From positions 231,569,733-231,633,732 of the forward strand of contig NC_081414.1 in NCBI RefSeq assembly GCF_030272615.1: a stretch of DNA of 64,000 nt, read 5' to 3'. Shown piece after piece: positions 42,191 to 56,001 of this stretch. The translations under genes and the position numbers were made by a program. Below the pieces are notes generated by a model. It was not told where the DNA came from. It made no database searches and was given only the letters and a program-made list of their open reading frames with translations. Position 1 is the first letter of the stretch; the number at the start of each line of letters is the position of its first letter. This stretch comes from Cryptomeria japonica (Eukaryota > Streptophyta > Pinopsida > Cupressales > Cupressaceae).

Positions 42191-44639
42191 GGTGCAACAA
42201 ATGCCATTTTTTCTACACAACCACCTCATTAATATAACAAAAGTAGCTAAAGAATAAAACGCTTAACATTCCAACAATTGATACTGTGTTTACAAAGAGT
42301 ACAAATTCATATCAAGAAGAGCAAATGTGACTGAAAAAGCAAGTGATGTAATAGAAATAGAGGAATATGATGCAACCTTTTAGGAAGAGAGAGTGACCTC
42401 TTAGAGGTAGATCTTGCTAACTATATGCCATTAGACATTGAGCACTCCTATATCTATGTATCTATGCTTTTCATTTTCATTTATTCTCTTTAATGTGTTC
42501 CTACATTGTGGCCATTTTCATTATCCTTGTTTGTTCTGTTTCCACATTCTCAGTTCATCTTCTATATTGTGCTTCCTACTTTGGTTCCCCACTTGGAGGT
42601 CATATTTCTTATGTCATTTTTACGTTTAACACCTATGCTCACTTTATTTGTTAATTTCATATTTGCCTATGTCCCTTTGTTATTTTTTTTGTTTTAAAAA
42701 TACTTTGTTTTTGGTTCACCACTTTGGTTCATTCACTTATTTGTTCTTTACATGTTACTTTGATCTTATTTTCTCATGATCCATGACATTCCTATGCATT
42801 TATAATGCCTGACTTTTACCATGACCAGTTTACTTCTTGTGTTTACCTTTATCATGACCCATGCTTACTTCTAATTAAGCATGCCCACTTATAACTCCAT
42901 GTTTATCATCAAATTGTGTCTATGTTTCCATGCTTATGCTACCATGCACTACGATCTTTATCATGGTTTTTCTTATGATTGATACCTTGTCATGACCTTA
43001 TCCATCTCATTGATACTTTCGTGATCCTTATCTTACCTTTAGTGCCATCTCCATCTTATCATCTTGCCATATTGGGGACAAAAATCTTTCCCATACTTTC
43101 ATGCTCATTTTCTGTTTGTCAATGCTTACATGCTTATTTTTTTTCACTTCATTACATACTCGATATGATTACATGATTCTTATCTAGCTTTATTTTATAA
43201 TTTGCCTATTGGGGGCAACACTATGGCTTGATGCTCATCCCCAACTTATGATTTTAAATGATGGCACATTTTTACATGTCATACATGCTTACATTTTATT
43301 CGATTATGTTATGTTTTTATCATGTATCACTTTTCCCTCCTCTCGAATTATTTGCATACTTTGAATGTAATTAATTGAAAAGGGCAATATAATATCACTA
43401 ATAATTTTTATCCAATCACAATTTCAAGTAGTTTCTTGTATCCAAACAGTTCTTTATCAGATTGCACACCCACATCACACAAAAACCTATCACATTATTA
43501 CGTTGTGTGTAAGTCGTATCCCAACAGATGGCAGCATCATGCAAATATTTACCATATGCCACATCATATGGAGGTTTGATCGCATTGCCACATTGCATGG
43601 AGACTTATCACATGGCCACATTCTGTGGCCCCATATTGCATTAACATTGCATGGACCCATATTTTAATATCACTTTCCATATAGGAAGAATTTCCTATCC
43701 CTTCTTTCTATTTTTTATTTTTCACATACAGTTGAAGCAACTAGTAATGAGTGCTTATTTCAGTGATTTGGTAGATGCTACTCATTGCATACTTTTGTTT
43801 TGCTGGTTTTGATAAAGCTCTCATACCAAGAAAAATTCAAGAATAACCCATTCCTTTATACAAATTAGAAACATTTAATGTATTTTTTATGTTGGTTAAG
43901 AATGTTCAAATACTTTGAAATGCATGCTCGTGTTAGATTTGCACACACATCAAAGTGGAGGCAAAATTTAATGATGAAAGTAGCATACTTGTGCCATTTC
44001 CCATTTAGTTTTGTGCCCCCTTGGTGGAATGTCTTAATGCAATAACATATCAACTAATGGCAATCTCTTGTGCTAGGTTTAACCCATGACTTGATTCCTG
44101 TCCATCTTTATTTACCCAGGTTTACACTAGTTCCTATACATTAACTCAATTATTGTTTGAAGATTCTATTTATCCACATTACTCAAGTTAAATTTGGCCT
44201 TTTCTTGCAGCCATTAAAGCCACACAACTGCGGCCTTGGAAATAAATCTTTGATATATCTAATACCTCTTTTAAAGAACTTTTTCATTTATATTGCTAAT
44301 TGTTTACAAATATTCTGTGCATACGAGCATCGACATAAGACCAGTCCAAGCTCTTGCGAGCACAACCATGAGACAAATATCAGCTCCTTTCAAGCAACCA
44401 CACTAGAAACAACATATGGAAGACCAAGAGTAACAACTTAGAAATCCACTTATTCATAAACTACCTCCACGTTAAAAGCCAGTTATGGAAGACCAAGAGA
44501 TACGACTTAGAACTCCATATTAGATGTACCTTTGGGATTTGAACTTCAATCTCCACATTGAGAACTCGATTCTTTAAGCAATTAAGCTCATTCTCTTGGA
44601 CCTTTTAAAGAACTTTACAGAATGTAACCAAGAAATCTC
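42191..44639. other. AT/T-rich non-coding sequence
   Basis: Plus strand is rich in CATGCTTAC and TTATCATG words at 42750-43350, and two ATTGGGGACA / ATTGGGGGCA words occur at 43070 and 43205. Near 43540-43680 CCACATYNYATGG words repeat irregularly. No frame or element end is supported. Confidence 0.4.
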
Positions 44640-45780
44640 AGCCAGTGGTTTGCCTATAAAAAGAATGGTGGGAGACCACCACAAAGGTTGAAGATTGATA
44701 TAGAGGCCATTGCAAAAACCATCTCAATTCCACTAAAGACAAAACTTGTTGGCTTCCCAAGATTTCAATATGTTTTTTTGACACAAAAGTTCCTATAATC
44801 TTGACAGGAATGAGAGAAATATCAAGGTAATGAAAATCAAGGCCATTATAGGCAAGTCTCCCATGGTAATAAATCCAATTCCTTAAGAGGTCTTTCTAAG
44901 CCTCATTGTCACCACAAAGCCTCACAATCCAATGAGTGCAAAGCACAATTCCTTGTCTATTGACATCAATAAGCCCTAGGCACCTAGAGTCCTTGGGAAG
45001 ACAGCATAAATCTCATGCCACTCTATGAAATACCTTGTTGCAATCAGAATTGGCCCATCAATAATCATGCAAAAGCTTTTCTAGCTTGCAATAAGACACC
45101 TTATAAGGTGATCAACAAGAGGAGTAATAAACATGTGTGGCAACTTACCAACCAATGCAAGCAGCTTAGTGATGCGTGAAGATGCGTGAAGCCAATACAA
45201 CAGTGGATTGTAGTGTATCTATAAAACTAGAATTTATTACAATAAATGTAAGAGCTAGAAGCCAAGCAAAAGGTTTCAGCACTTAAATACATGTTTGATG
45301 TTGTCTTCATCCTCAAGAAGGGTACGGTAAGAATCATTAACGAAATCGCAAACAACAAGCTAGTGGGAATTGTTGCCTTGGAGGGTACTTCATTCAGCCC
45401 ATCTTTGCAAACTGGCATTGGTAATGAAATAACCAAAGTTTATAAAAGTTAACACATTAAGTGAGCGTATGAGGGCAGCCTTGACGAATGGATATAAAGC
45501 TCCCAAGTTGCTTAGATTGGATGCCATTAACGCTAAGGAAAGCAGAAGCATCAGCAAATAACATCTTAACCGACTAGGGGAAGTTGAGCCCAAAGCCAAG
45601 GGCACCAAGCCTCGCCAGAATGAAGAGCTATTCAATTGTATCATAGGCTTTGTCAAATTGAATTTAGATAAAGACCTCTTGCTTATTGGACTTCCTAGCC
45701 CATTCCATACCACCCAAACAGCAATACTGTTTATCTGAATATAATGGAAATCTAATGACATTGAGCAATACTGTTGTCTA
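44640..45780 (-). pseudogene. Decayed L1-type LINE reverse transcriptase
   Basis: On the minus strand, FDKAYDTIE (about 45660), LGALGFG, LFADASAFLSVNG and SIRQGCP (about 45500) follow in the order of plant LINE ORF2 reverse transcriptase. Further down, FVNDSYRTLLEDED replaces the usual F.DD..L motif, so the catalytic box is mutated. Stops and at least two frameshifts interrupt it. Continuing to 44640 are weak matches to the ORF2 C-terminal part (IEWHEIYAVFPRTLG). It lies downstream of the exon at 46429-46567 and could sit in its intron. Confidence 0.7.
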
Positions 45781-46428
45781 AGATAAACGTTGACTGCCAA
45801 GTGGTTTTAAATTTTTTGGGGGCGAAACTGATTTCTAAGTTGATGATGGTCGGGGCTCAATGCTTGCACCCATTGTTTTAAGGTCTGTCCATGTTCAAAG
45901 CAGGACCACTAACGCAGTGGCCGACGCATTGATGATCCGGGGAATTAAGTAGTTGGAGCGTCCTTAGCATATATCTAAGTATTTGTTCGATTTTTCACCA
46001 CGTGGAAATCAGCTCGTTACATCGAGACATTCTCCATGAAGCGAAACTTTCCAACCAAAAATTTTTAAAAAAAAAAATTCACTAATATTTTTTGGAATTC
46101 ATCAAAACTATCAGGCAACAACCGGGACCTGGACTCCAGCCCCGAAAGAAACTGAACGCGGCATCTCAGGTGCCCAAACTCAGACAACTTGCCGTTACAC
46201 CACAAGCACAAATCACTACCATTTAAAATGTGCTTGGCAACACGCCCTGTAAAAATTTAGATTCCATAGCAATCTAAACAGCTTCCAAAGTATGCTTTCA
46301 TCAAATCTTTAATCCATACTCATAGTACATTGATTGTTTCTTTCCTCTTTAAGAAAAAACGAAAACAAACATATTACAGCAAAATGCAGCTCCATAAAAA
46401 AGTGCCTAAACATATAAATAACACCAAC
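45781..46428. other. Non-coding, possible first intron
   Basis: No frame of note. On the minus strand it follows the candidate donor at 46428-46427. Confidence 0.35.
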
Positions 46429-46567
46429 CTTTCAAAGTCTTCCACACTCTTCCGGAGCTCACTCCGCGCAAAACCCTAGCCGCACGGTCACAAGAGACTC
46501 CGCTCTCCTGCGCAACAAACACCAGCAGCGCCACCAACACTGCCAGCAAACTCCCCTGCCGCAGCAT
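46429..46567 (-). CDS. First exon of an unidentified secretory-pathway protein
   Basis: On the minus strand the ATG at 46567 opens MLRQGSLLAVLVALLVFVA, a textbook signal peptide (short basic start, 13-residue hydrophobic core), followed by QESGVSC and a basic segment RAARVLRGVSSGRVWKTLK. The frame meets AAAG|GTTGGT, a usable splice donor (46428-46427). This ATG was chosen because an upstream in-frame ATG (46621) would bury the signal peptide. GC content and CpG count are clearly higher than around it. The product is not recognised and no following exon was found. Confidence 0.5.
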
Positions 46568-47110
46568 TGTGGCCAAACAAAGCAAATTCCAAGCTACAAA
46601 TCCCCGCTTCCCAGAACTCAAACCAAATCCTCCGCCTCAACTCAAATGATAAAAGAAAAAACTCGCATCACTGCCAAAACCAGCCAAAAACCTCCCTCTG
46701 CCAAACACACACCATCGCATTACAGAGCTTCCATAGCTTTACAGAACTTCCATAGCTTTCCACGGTCCTCTCAGCTTTACAAAGCTCTCCTACCTTTGCA
46801 CAGTTTTCCTCGGTAATATAACAGTGTTGATTATATTTTCCCCGTCAATTATTTGTGTGCAGAGATCAACTGGCAACGAACGGAGATTTAAATCTGTGTC
46901 GGGAAGAGCTGGAGAAGTGAATAACTTCGCGTTTGTAGTGTTGTGGCGGGCCCGCTCTGCTGGTGTAACAGGCTGGCAGATAATAGCGCGCGCAATGTCC
47001 ATGAACCAGTGGCCACGTGGGCTGCTGCTACAGGGTAAGGCTACCGACATGTGTAAATTTGCCGATAAAGACAGCTCAGCGCCGGCGATGTCACAATCCG
47101 TCGACCGTTA
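46568..47110 (-). promoter_or_regulatory. Candidate promoter region with G-box
   Basis: This upstream stretch is GC- and CpG-richer than the surrounding DNA (GCGCGCGC at about 46986, GGCGGGCCCGC at about 46946). It carries a palindromic G-box CCACGTGG at 47013-47020, about 450 bp before the ATG. A TATATTACC-like word lies near 46815. It fits a promoter for the exon at 46567, but this rests on composition and motifs only. Confidence 0.4.
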
Positions 47111-48082
47111 AAACAGTAAAGTTCCTGAGAAAATGAAAGCTCTGTTGATTTCAGCGGCGCCTTTTTTGAGACAATCGTCAATATTAAAATGTTTTGATAA
47201 ATTTTCGGAAAGACTGCAGTTTGACTAATGTCTGGAGCGCTCGGTACAGTTTATTTATTTGGGAGGTGGCGCTCTCGTACAGGAATTTTAGAGTTAGGTA
47301 ATAATGTCAGCACGGAGTTAAATTTGACGGTTGACCCCGGGTGTCGGGCAGAAATTTAAGGAACGGTCATTAATTTGAAATTGCCCTTTAAATGTCAATA
47401 TTTTGTTTGTTTATAAGTAAATAATAAATAATGTATAATGATAAAATAATTTTATATAATAATGTTTAAATGTATTTATAGGGTCATCAAATTTAAGTTA
47501 TATTAAAAGGTAAAGTGAATCGGTTTTTTTTATTGAGAAGTGTATTTGGTAGAAAAGTGCATATAGCTTTTACTTTTTGTATGTATTTAATTCTAGCTTG
47601 GTTGTTGGCATATTGTAATGTTCACTTTATTTTATAACATTGATATAAATTATTACTTACATTTGTTATAGTGAAATTAATGCAGTATTTTTTTAGATTA
47701 ATTTATTTTGAGTGTGTAATTTTATGACAAATTACTTTTAGATTAATTAAATAAATATGTATGTTTAAAACTTAATTAATATTGATTAATGCAAGTTGAA
47801 AAGTAATAAATTGAAATGTTAAGTGTAAGTGGATAGAGCATTTAATTTAGAGAGTGGTGATGAAGAATAATGATAATGGTGTACAAAACTTATTTATTAA
47901 TGATTTGAAAATCGATAGCTTAATGTGCTCACTTTCTTGAATTCTATGCACATCCAAATCTTCTAATAGTCAATTTTGAGTGACCTCAAAACAATGATTT
48001 CATGCATATAATTATCTTGAAACCCACGAGATCAATATGGTAAACGATGAACTTTAGTAACCTACTTCACCTTAATCTCCAA
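47111..48082. other. AT-rich non-coding sequence
   Basis: No credible frame; long ATTTATT-type runs between 47380 and 47830. Confidence 0.45.
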
Positions 48083-48770
48083 TATCTAAATTCGCACAAG
48101 ACTTGGAGTATTTTAAAATACCCTAGGGTAGTTGTCAAATTGTGGCAATCAAGTTCTCTTCAGTCTACCCCCTTATTAAACTAACTTTATGGCCTTGGAC
48201 AAATTCTTCTAGATACTAAGCAATCCTACAAATGGCCTAGATGTGAATTGTATTTCTAATGTAGATATGTTCACTTAATCTCCAAGTTGAAATGTTCTTG
48301 GGATGATGTGTCATTATCACTCATCTAAATTAATTGCAAAAAAAATAAAATAAAATCTTTGAATACCAAGATATAACAATCTAAATTCACACAAAACTTG
48401 CAGTGTTTTAAAATACCCTAGGGTAGTTGTCAAATTGTGGCAATCAAGTATTCTTTAGTCTACCCCCTTAACATAACAATCTAAATTCGCACAAAACATG
48501 CAATATTTTTAAATACCCTAGGGTAGTTGTCAAATTGTGGCAATCAAGTTCTCTTCAGTCTACCACCTTATGAAAACAACTTTATGGCCTTGGGCAAATT
48601 CCTCTAGATAGTAAGCAAACCTACAAGTGGTCTAGATGTGAATTTTATTTCTAATGTAGATATGTTCACTTAATCTCTGAGTTGAAATCTTCCTAGGATG
48701 TTTTGTCATTATTCCCTCATCTAAATTAATTGCAAAAAAAATATCTTTCAATACCAGGACATAACAAATA
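48083..48770 (+). repeat. Tandem repeat: two 290-bp units around a truncated 100-bp unit
   Basis: Units start ATCTAAATTCGCAC at 48083, 48379 and 48479. All contain AATACCCTAGGGTAGTTGTC and AAATTGTGGCAATCAAGT nearly unchanged; units 1 and 3 continue with TTTATGGCCTTGG to ATTAATTGCAAAAAAA. Unit 2 stops after the shared core. Confidence 0.88.
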
Positions 48771-51700
48771 CTCACACAAACACATATCGAGTTAGCTCTC
48801 AACCATTAGTGAAAATCAAGAAAAATATATTTTTTTTATAAAAATGGGCCAATCCTAAGCATTACAGGATTGACCTAGGACAAGGAATGCAACCTATTAG
48901 AATCAAGAATAAATATTGGGAAGTTTGAGCCAATAATGGGATGAATATGTGGAAATAGTTACAAATGTGGGTAAGATAAATTTGTATGTATGGAAATGTG
49001 GGTTCAAGGTGAGTATGAATGGGGGTGGAAAAAGATGGGAAAAGGAGTCGAACTCAGCATAAGAATGCCCACTTGTTATTTTGTAACTATTTTAAGATAT
49101 TTTGTCAAAAGGGGCCCAAAAATAAAAGGGAGATTGTATAGGTATGTAGATTTCACCATTAAACTATTTATCATTTTAGAAAGAAGGTCGATATACTTCC
49201 ATCAAGAGTTTCTCTTCCTAAACTTCATTATAGGTAAGGATCTATTTCTCAAATAGGACTACATCAATGGACCTTGGCTTAAAAATTTAAATATATTTCA
49301 CTATTTTCTAGTTTGACACATTTAAATAATTTGATCATTATGTGCACCAAATATCTCAAACCAAAACCTAGGATCTTGTAGTTAAGAACAAGTCCTAAGA
49401 GTGTGGTGATAATTAAAAATCATTCACTGTTGAAAGGTATCATAAAAGAGTGTATCAAAAGCATTTTTTGCACCAACATCAATATTCACATATACTATGT
49501 TGGCTATTTGTATTTTATGTCTCATATACCTTTAATTATTGTAAATTGACAAAAGGGATTTAGCTAACTATCAAGAAAGTTTCATGTTTCTCTTCACATA
49601 TAAAAATTCCTAGTTTAGTGTTTTTCTACACCCCATTTGTCTCGTACACAAGTATGTAGAAAGGTGAAAATAATTTAAAGAATTTTCCAATAGAGGATAC
49701 AACTACATGAGAAGGATGTGGTTACACTACAAGGACAAGATCGTGTTCGATTCAATTTCTCCCAGTCACCAAAAAAGTCAATACCAATTATCTTGTAATT
49801 TAAGCATCATTGTGGTATCAAATTGAAGGTCTTTTGCATCAATAAGGGCATATTCAACAATTTAAGGATAAAATAATATTACATTGAAATAGCTATTAGG
49901 ATAAAATAATACTGCTTTGAAATAGCTACTACTAACCCATTCCATTTATTATCATCAATCTTACTATTTGATTTAATTTTTATTGAACTTATATATTGTT
50001 TTACAAATTAACTAAACACTGCATTATTATAGAGTGTGTTGTATTGCCTCACAAATCTATAATTGATATCAAAATATATATATTGTTAATCATATTCCAA
50101 AAAAGTCATTTCAAAGTTATACTAGCTCAAAGTTAAGTTGAACAAATAAACCAACTTCTAAATTATGGTTTTTGATATTGACATATATACTAGTATAAGA
50201 GTGAAAAAAGAACACCTTACACTTTTTGCCCTTATTTTGCAATAACTCTGACACATTCATCCAATATGCAATGACTATAGTGCAATTGATATGTTTATGT
50301 GAGAGAGTTGTCAATTAGTCAAAGCCTTACGTGAAACTAACTTCCATCATCACAAGGATCTAGACCCCATTTATAGATTCCTCATTCCTTAACCATGATT
50401 TTGATCCCTAGAATTCCAAGCAAAATTTAATTGTGAGTGCAATCAAACCCCTTCTATCTAATTATTATTTGTCAATTTCAACATTAAATATTCAACTTAT
50501 GGTATTGAGGTATTGTTAAAAAGGGAAAACCCTAATTCACCTTATCATCTATCTATTTGATCCTTCATCATCTGTAATAGCACTATTTAAGCATCATTGG
50601 AATATATTATTGCACCATTTAACATCAAAATCTACATTGATGTGGATAGAATATGCAACTAGCATGACTACTTAAGTTGTTTTTGAACCTATTAAAATCA
50701 TAAAATTGAATCTAGGGTTTTGATTAAGGAAAAAGTCATCGCATATGAAACTCCAAACATGTTTGTAGATACCACCAAGTCCATGTATTAGAGGTGGACA
50801 AGCTTTTACAAATAAGGAGTGTCAAATTGAAGGTGTAAAAGAGGGCCAAAATCCACACATTTGGATTGAAGCAACATATGTAGGGATCAATTCTATAGCT
50901 TCAAGATTGAACCAAAGCAAAAAGTGAATAAATCTATTAGATTATTAAAACATTACAATTTTAGGCATGATCATAAAGCACTACAATGGATCATTGATCA
51001 TGATCAATAGCAAAATATATAGGTAGTTACATAAAAAGCTAAGTAGATGTACATTGTTTTCCAATTTTGAAAAGCATATTTGTGTAGTATTACAATCGCG
51101 ACTCAATTTCCTAGAGATAATTTCTTTTCCATATTGATATATACTTTGTCCATGGACTATCTCGATGGGAAGATTTTTTTTCATTACATGAATTAGTGAA
51201 CCATCTAATCTTACACCCTCTAGATTCTGGCCCTTATAATTTATTTTTTATTTTATTTTATAGACTTGAGTGCTTTATATTTTTATTTTTTTTATTTGTA
51301 TTTAATCCATATCACCATTCAATATATGAGATTTTTTTGCATAAATATAACAATTTACATTTCTCCCTTTAAGGAATCCTAGATTAAATTGAACAATAGT
51401 TGAGACTCAAGACAAAACTAATATTGTTGAAAATTTTATTGACAACACCCATCTCGATGGTGAAGAGAAAATCGATTAACATTTTCATGTTGATAAAATG
51501 AACAAGAAAGATATTTCTTTGACTACATATATACTTTTTACGATCTTGCACATTTGACTACCAATATTAATCCTCAAAAGTATAGGGAGGTAGAGTTGAA
51601 AGAATAAGTTCTTCAATTCCTTTAAGTGGTTTGTCTCCTCCTTCTCCCACAAAGTCTCTTCTTCTTTCACCGTCCTCATTTCACTCCTCTATATAGTATG

Positions 51701-54700
51701 CACTATGTTCCTTTTTATTCCCATTATATTTATCTTACTTCCTTTTTTCTCACTCTCATGCCCATCCAACTAGTGTCATTTCCACCTCTCTTCCTACTAG
51801 CATTGTCACTACTCGTCATTTTTATCAAGTACTAGTGGTATGCCATGTTGTTATTTATTACCTCATCCCATTTCACTGTCATAACCTATAGATGTTTTCC
51901 ACCCCTTATTTCTCATATACTTATCCCTAGTGCCCCTATGTCACCTCTTGACACAGTTATTCAATCTCTTGATATAATGGAGAATAAATTTGATTCATTT
52001 ATTAGTGGAGATAATTTAAGAATGTATCTATTGAAGCACAACACAACACACTTGTGAGTTTTTTGTGTATATAATACTAGTTGAATTTGCAAGTCCTAAA
52101 TTCGAAATGGTGTGTGTTCATATTTTGTATGTGAGGATAAATTATTAGCTAAGTTCTTCCCATTAACACTAGAAGACTATATTTTTGAATGGTTTCTTTC
52201 TCTTTCACATGGATTTGTTCACTCTTTTTAGAATTGGCCACTACTTTTGTGAGTCACTTTCATGTATATATTGGATTGAATACTTTAAGTTTGTTTGCTC
52301 ATCAACAAGGATATAATGAGTCCATACATGAATTATCCATCATAAAATTATCATAATTGTGTGTCAAAATATAATATAAACTCGCCAATGATAAGACTTG
52401 AAATAATTAGGGTGTCATGACTTACTATCCAAGAAAGAGTATAACTTAAAAGTAACACTTGATGTATGGATTTATGTATACGTATGAACAATCTTTAGTT
52501 AAATTTGTTAATAAAAAAAGCAAAGTATTTATTTTCATATACTTATTCATACCCTTTAAAGCTTCAAAGGAAAACAAGTTTCAAAAGGGGTGGTGAAAAG
52601 CAAGATAAGAGGCCTAGAATGCTTGTCACATTTCTACTATACTTCAAATGTCATTAATTTAAGCCACAAATTTTTTAAACAAATTGCAACATATTGTGAT
52701 TCTTTGGATAATGTGCTTAAAATTTTACTTAGTGTAAATATGATTGCACATTCTCTCCTTAGGTAATTTCATCTTAGGTTATGCCTAAGGATATAATGAT
52801 GTATATTTTACAATCATGATAAATTTAATGGACACAATTAGGTCAATATTGCATATAATTGAAACATAAGATACAAGATTTGATTGATAATAATATATTT
52901 CATATGGAAGGTATTTGTGATCAACACACTTATTTTCACCAAATAAAAATTTAAATTTTTCTATAAATTCTTTACATAAGCATGACCAAGATGATAATTT
53001 GGGTTTATATAAGGATAATGGGAGATGAGTATGATGATAACTATGGGCATGTTGTTTAACATTAATGTGAAGAAAATTTTGTTGTTGTTCTTAATGCTAG
53101 AGGTGCTTCTTCTTTTGTGTAATTTGTAATGTTTTCATCTGATGCTCGTTTCATCAAAATAACTATTATCGACCATTGTATGTTAAAGGTTATTTGATTC
53201 TCCAACCATGTAAGGGTATGCTTATTGATATAACTCTGTGTTTAATTTTCATTTTCAACAACAAGTGTGTACATCTGGGGGCTTCTTGTAAAATAAATTA
53301 TGGTATTTGAATAATATTATGAGATACATCATTTTTCTTAAGACATGGGTCTAAAGGAAATACTAGTTTTATGCCATATTTTTCCTTCCTAAAAATATGT
53401 ATCATATTTCATTTGGGTAGCCACGTATAAACAACATCAAGAAGTACCATCTATGTTGCACCAATGTATTCAATATGTTCATAGAGGTCAAGTGGTTAAA
53501 ATTGCTAGAGATATATATGCTCATTTGCCTAAATTAGGACAGTTTACTATAGATACATGTGTGAAAATATCGAGGGGACCTTCATATAACTATGAAGATG
53601 ACTTGCACTCTTCATATTAGTTTCATACAAACGAATAATGAAGAGAAAATAATATCAAGAAAAATGAATTTATATGAATAGAAGAACCAATAAGAATAAA
53701 AAATTAAATAGTGTATCCAACTTCATATTTAAAGGAAATTTCAAGATATGAGACCTAAAGAACCATAGATGACACTTCCTATAATACATCACCATACGAT
53801 AACTTTCATATACACGATATGTTTGTTAGTAGTTAATTTACCCTACTAAGACAATTCAAACCAAAACTACATGCGAGGTGACACCTCCCTTCAAATGATA
53901 AGAGGGAGTTGCATGAGATTTAAAATAACCCTAGATGCTAAGTTATAGAAAAAATATAGTTATTATCTCTATATTATATTTTTTAAGGGTATTCGTAATA
54001 ATGAAAATAACTTCATATCTATATTTTCAACTTGGATATGACCATAAGACATTTATAACTCTTCTCACAAATGACATTTTATAAATTTTCAAAATGAAAG
54101 TAGTAAAAATGCTAAAATAGAGACCAAGAACTTACTACACAATATTTGAAAAGGAATAACTATCTCAACACAAAGAAACACATATTTCCAAGAACTAAAT
54201 CATTTAGTCATAAACAAAGATACAAGCCAAAAGAACAAACAACCATAATACAAAGAATACATTCTCAATTTAATTAATGAAACCATGAACATGGTGAATA
54301 TAGGCATAATAATCATGTATTGAAAAGTAATTTTAGTAGCATAAGTGTGACATCAACTATCATTAAAATTATTGTGCTTTTTACACTTGTTAAGAAGGTT
54401 TCATTATACCCAATGAAAACTAAATTTCTATCAATCTTTGTGAATTTCTTTACATATTTCATTATATTATCTTAATATTAAATTTTCCTTAATAAAAAAA
54501 TATATTCTAAATTATAATTAAAACTTTAATTTACACCATCTTTACTTAAAACCTTAATTCATTATTATTATGTTTTTCATTATTCTTTTTTTAATAAAAC
54601 ATAAGAATGGATGTATACTCTCATTTGTATTGTCTATTTCAGTCTTTTGGTGTTAGTAGTTTTCACTATGTGTAATCTGTTTTGTTCAGTATATAAAAAA

Positions 54701-55071
54701 AAATCATCAACAAACGAAAAACACCAAGACTAATGTATTTTTGAGATATGTTAGGTCTAATATGAAGGTAAAATGACATTTTCATGTATATATCTTGTTA
54801 AGTTTTCAAGTAAATATTAAAATTAATTTTATTTCTTTTTTATTTTTATATTTGAATTTTAAAGATATATTAAAAAATGTATGAAAGAAATTTAAAAACG
54901 TAGTTTAATTGATTGAACATAATTAGTCACGATAATCTCATAATTTGTAATACTTCATCCACCTAAATTTAAATTCACTAAGATGAATTTGAATCAGATT
55001 TATCAATAGACAACTTTGATGTACTTACTTGTGATGACTTAACCAAGAACACTTCTAATTTAAATATGTGG
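48771..55071. other. Long AT-rich region without recognised features
   Basis: Read on both strands: short frames only, none resembling a known family. No LTR ends with matching TSD and no tandem arrays were noticed. Decayed transposon sequence is likely but not demonstrable by eye. Confidence 0.45.
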
Positions 55072-55078
55072 TTTCTCA

Positions 55079-55080
<2 letters not shown>

Positions 55081-55120
<40 letters not shown>
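55081..55120. repeat. (AT)20 microsatellite
   Basis: Forty bases of pure AT. It belongs to the 3' tail of the LINE-type insertion described next. Confidence 0.95.
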
Positions 55121-55124
<4 letters not shown>

Positions 55125-55264
55125 CTATAATATTTTATTAGATTATAAATAAAATTACATTACATTACATTCTCCGCTTAGTGCGAGCGTCGATAGGAAA
55201 GAACGGAGAGGAGAAATCCTCCGGTCTTACTCGAGACATTAAGTCCAGTTAGAAAAAGCCCTGA
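55085..55264 (-). mobile_element. 5'-truncated LINE-type insertion with 13-bp TSD
   Basis: TTTCTCATGATAT stands on both sides (55072-55084 and 55265-55277). The about 180-bp insert, read on the minus strand, begins TCAGGGCTTTTTCTAACTGG, runs through a GC-richer part (GACCGGAGGATTTCTCC) to TAATGTAATGTAATTTTATT and AATAAAATATTATAGC, and ends in a TA repeat. Long TSD, 5' truncation and a simple-repeat tail are typical of target-primed non-LTR retrotransposition. Confidence 0.8.
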
Positions 55265-55277
55265 TTTCTCATGATAT

Positions 55278-55790
55278 TATATTTTACCATATAAAAATAA
55301 AAAAATAATATACAATCTAAATATTTTTAGAAAAAAAGAGAGAAAACAAAATTATTCGAAAGAAAACTCATTAAAATAAAGAAAGGGTACCTATCTCACC
55401 TTTCAAGGGAGAATATTGCATTTTAAGTGAAAATGACTTGACTTTGGATTCTTGAAAGACTATTTTAAAATATCTATTAGAAAACAATTTTAATGTAACA
55501 AAGTGTAATTCAAAATAAATAATATTAATACAAATATCTTAGTACTTAGTAGAGACTTCAAGCTCATATGAGGAAAATTTGTATAGGTCAAGTTAAAGAA
55601 TAAAATGAAGTGAAGCACGTGATATTAAACAAGCTTTGTGGGCCTTTCCATACTTCAACCTAATGCCCTCCTTTACAAGTTGCACATGTTAGTTAGGGCC
55701 CACTTTTATATATATGGTGAATTTTAACTAAAAAGTTAGTTGTTTTATTTGATTTTGTGTTTTTGAATAAGATAGTTAGGTTGTTTGTTT
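55278..55790. other. AT-rich non-coding sequence
   Basis: Nothing recognised on either strand. Confidence 0.45.
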
Positions 55791-56001
55791 GTAAGTTGTC
55801 GTTATATTTAATACAAATGTCGCAATAGATTATAGAGTTCATGATGTATTGTTCTTAAATTGTCTTAATGCTTGGTACAAATGTTACACTAGATCATGCA
55901 ATTCATGTGCAACATAACTCTTAGGTTGTCTTTGTACTTGATATGGATGTCACAATGCCTATGCCCTCATGACTCAAACCACTTTTAAATTGTTTTCATA
56001 C

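Noticed and set aside
48771-55071. Host gene in the 6-kb AT-rich stretch
   Set aside because: No frame over 70 codons with family resemblance and no splice-linked series of exons was visible; absence by eye is not proof.
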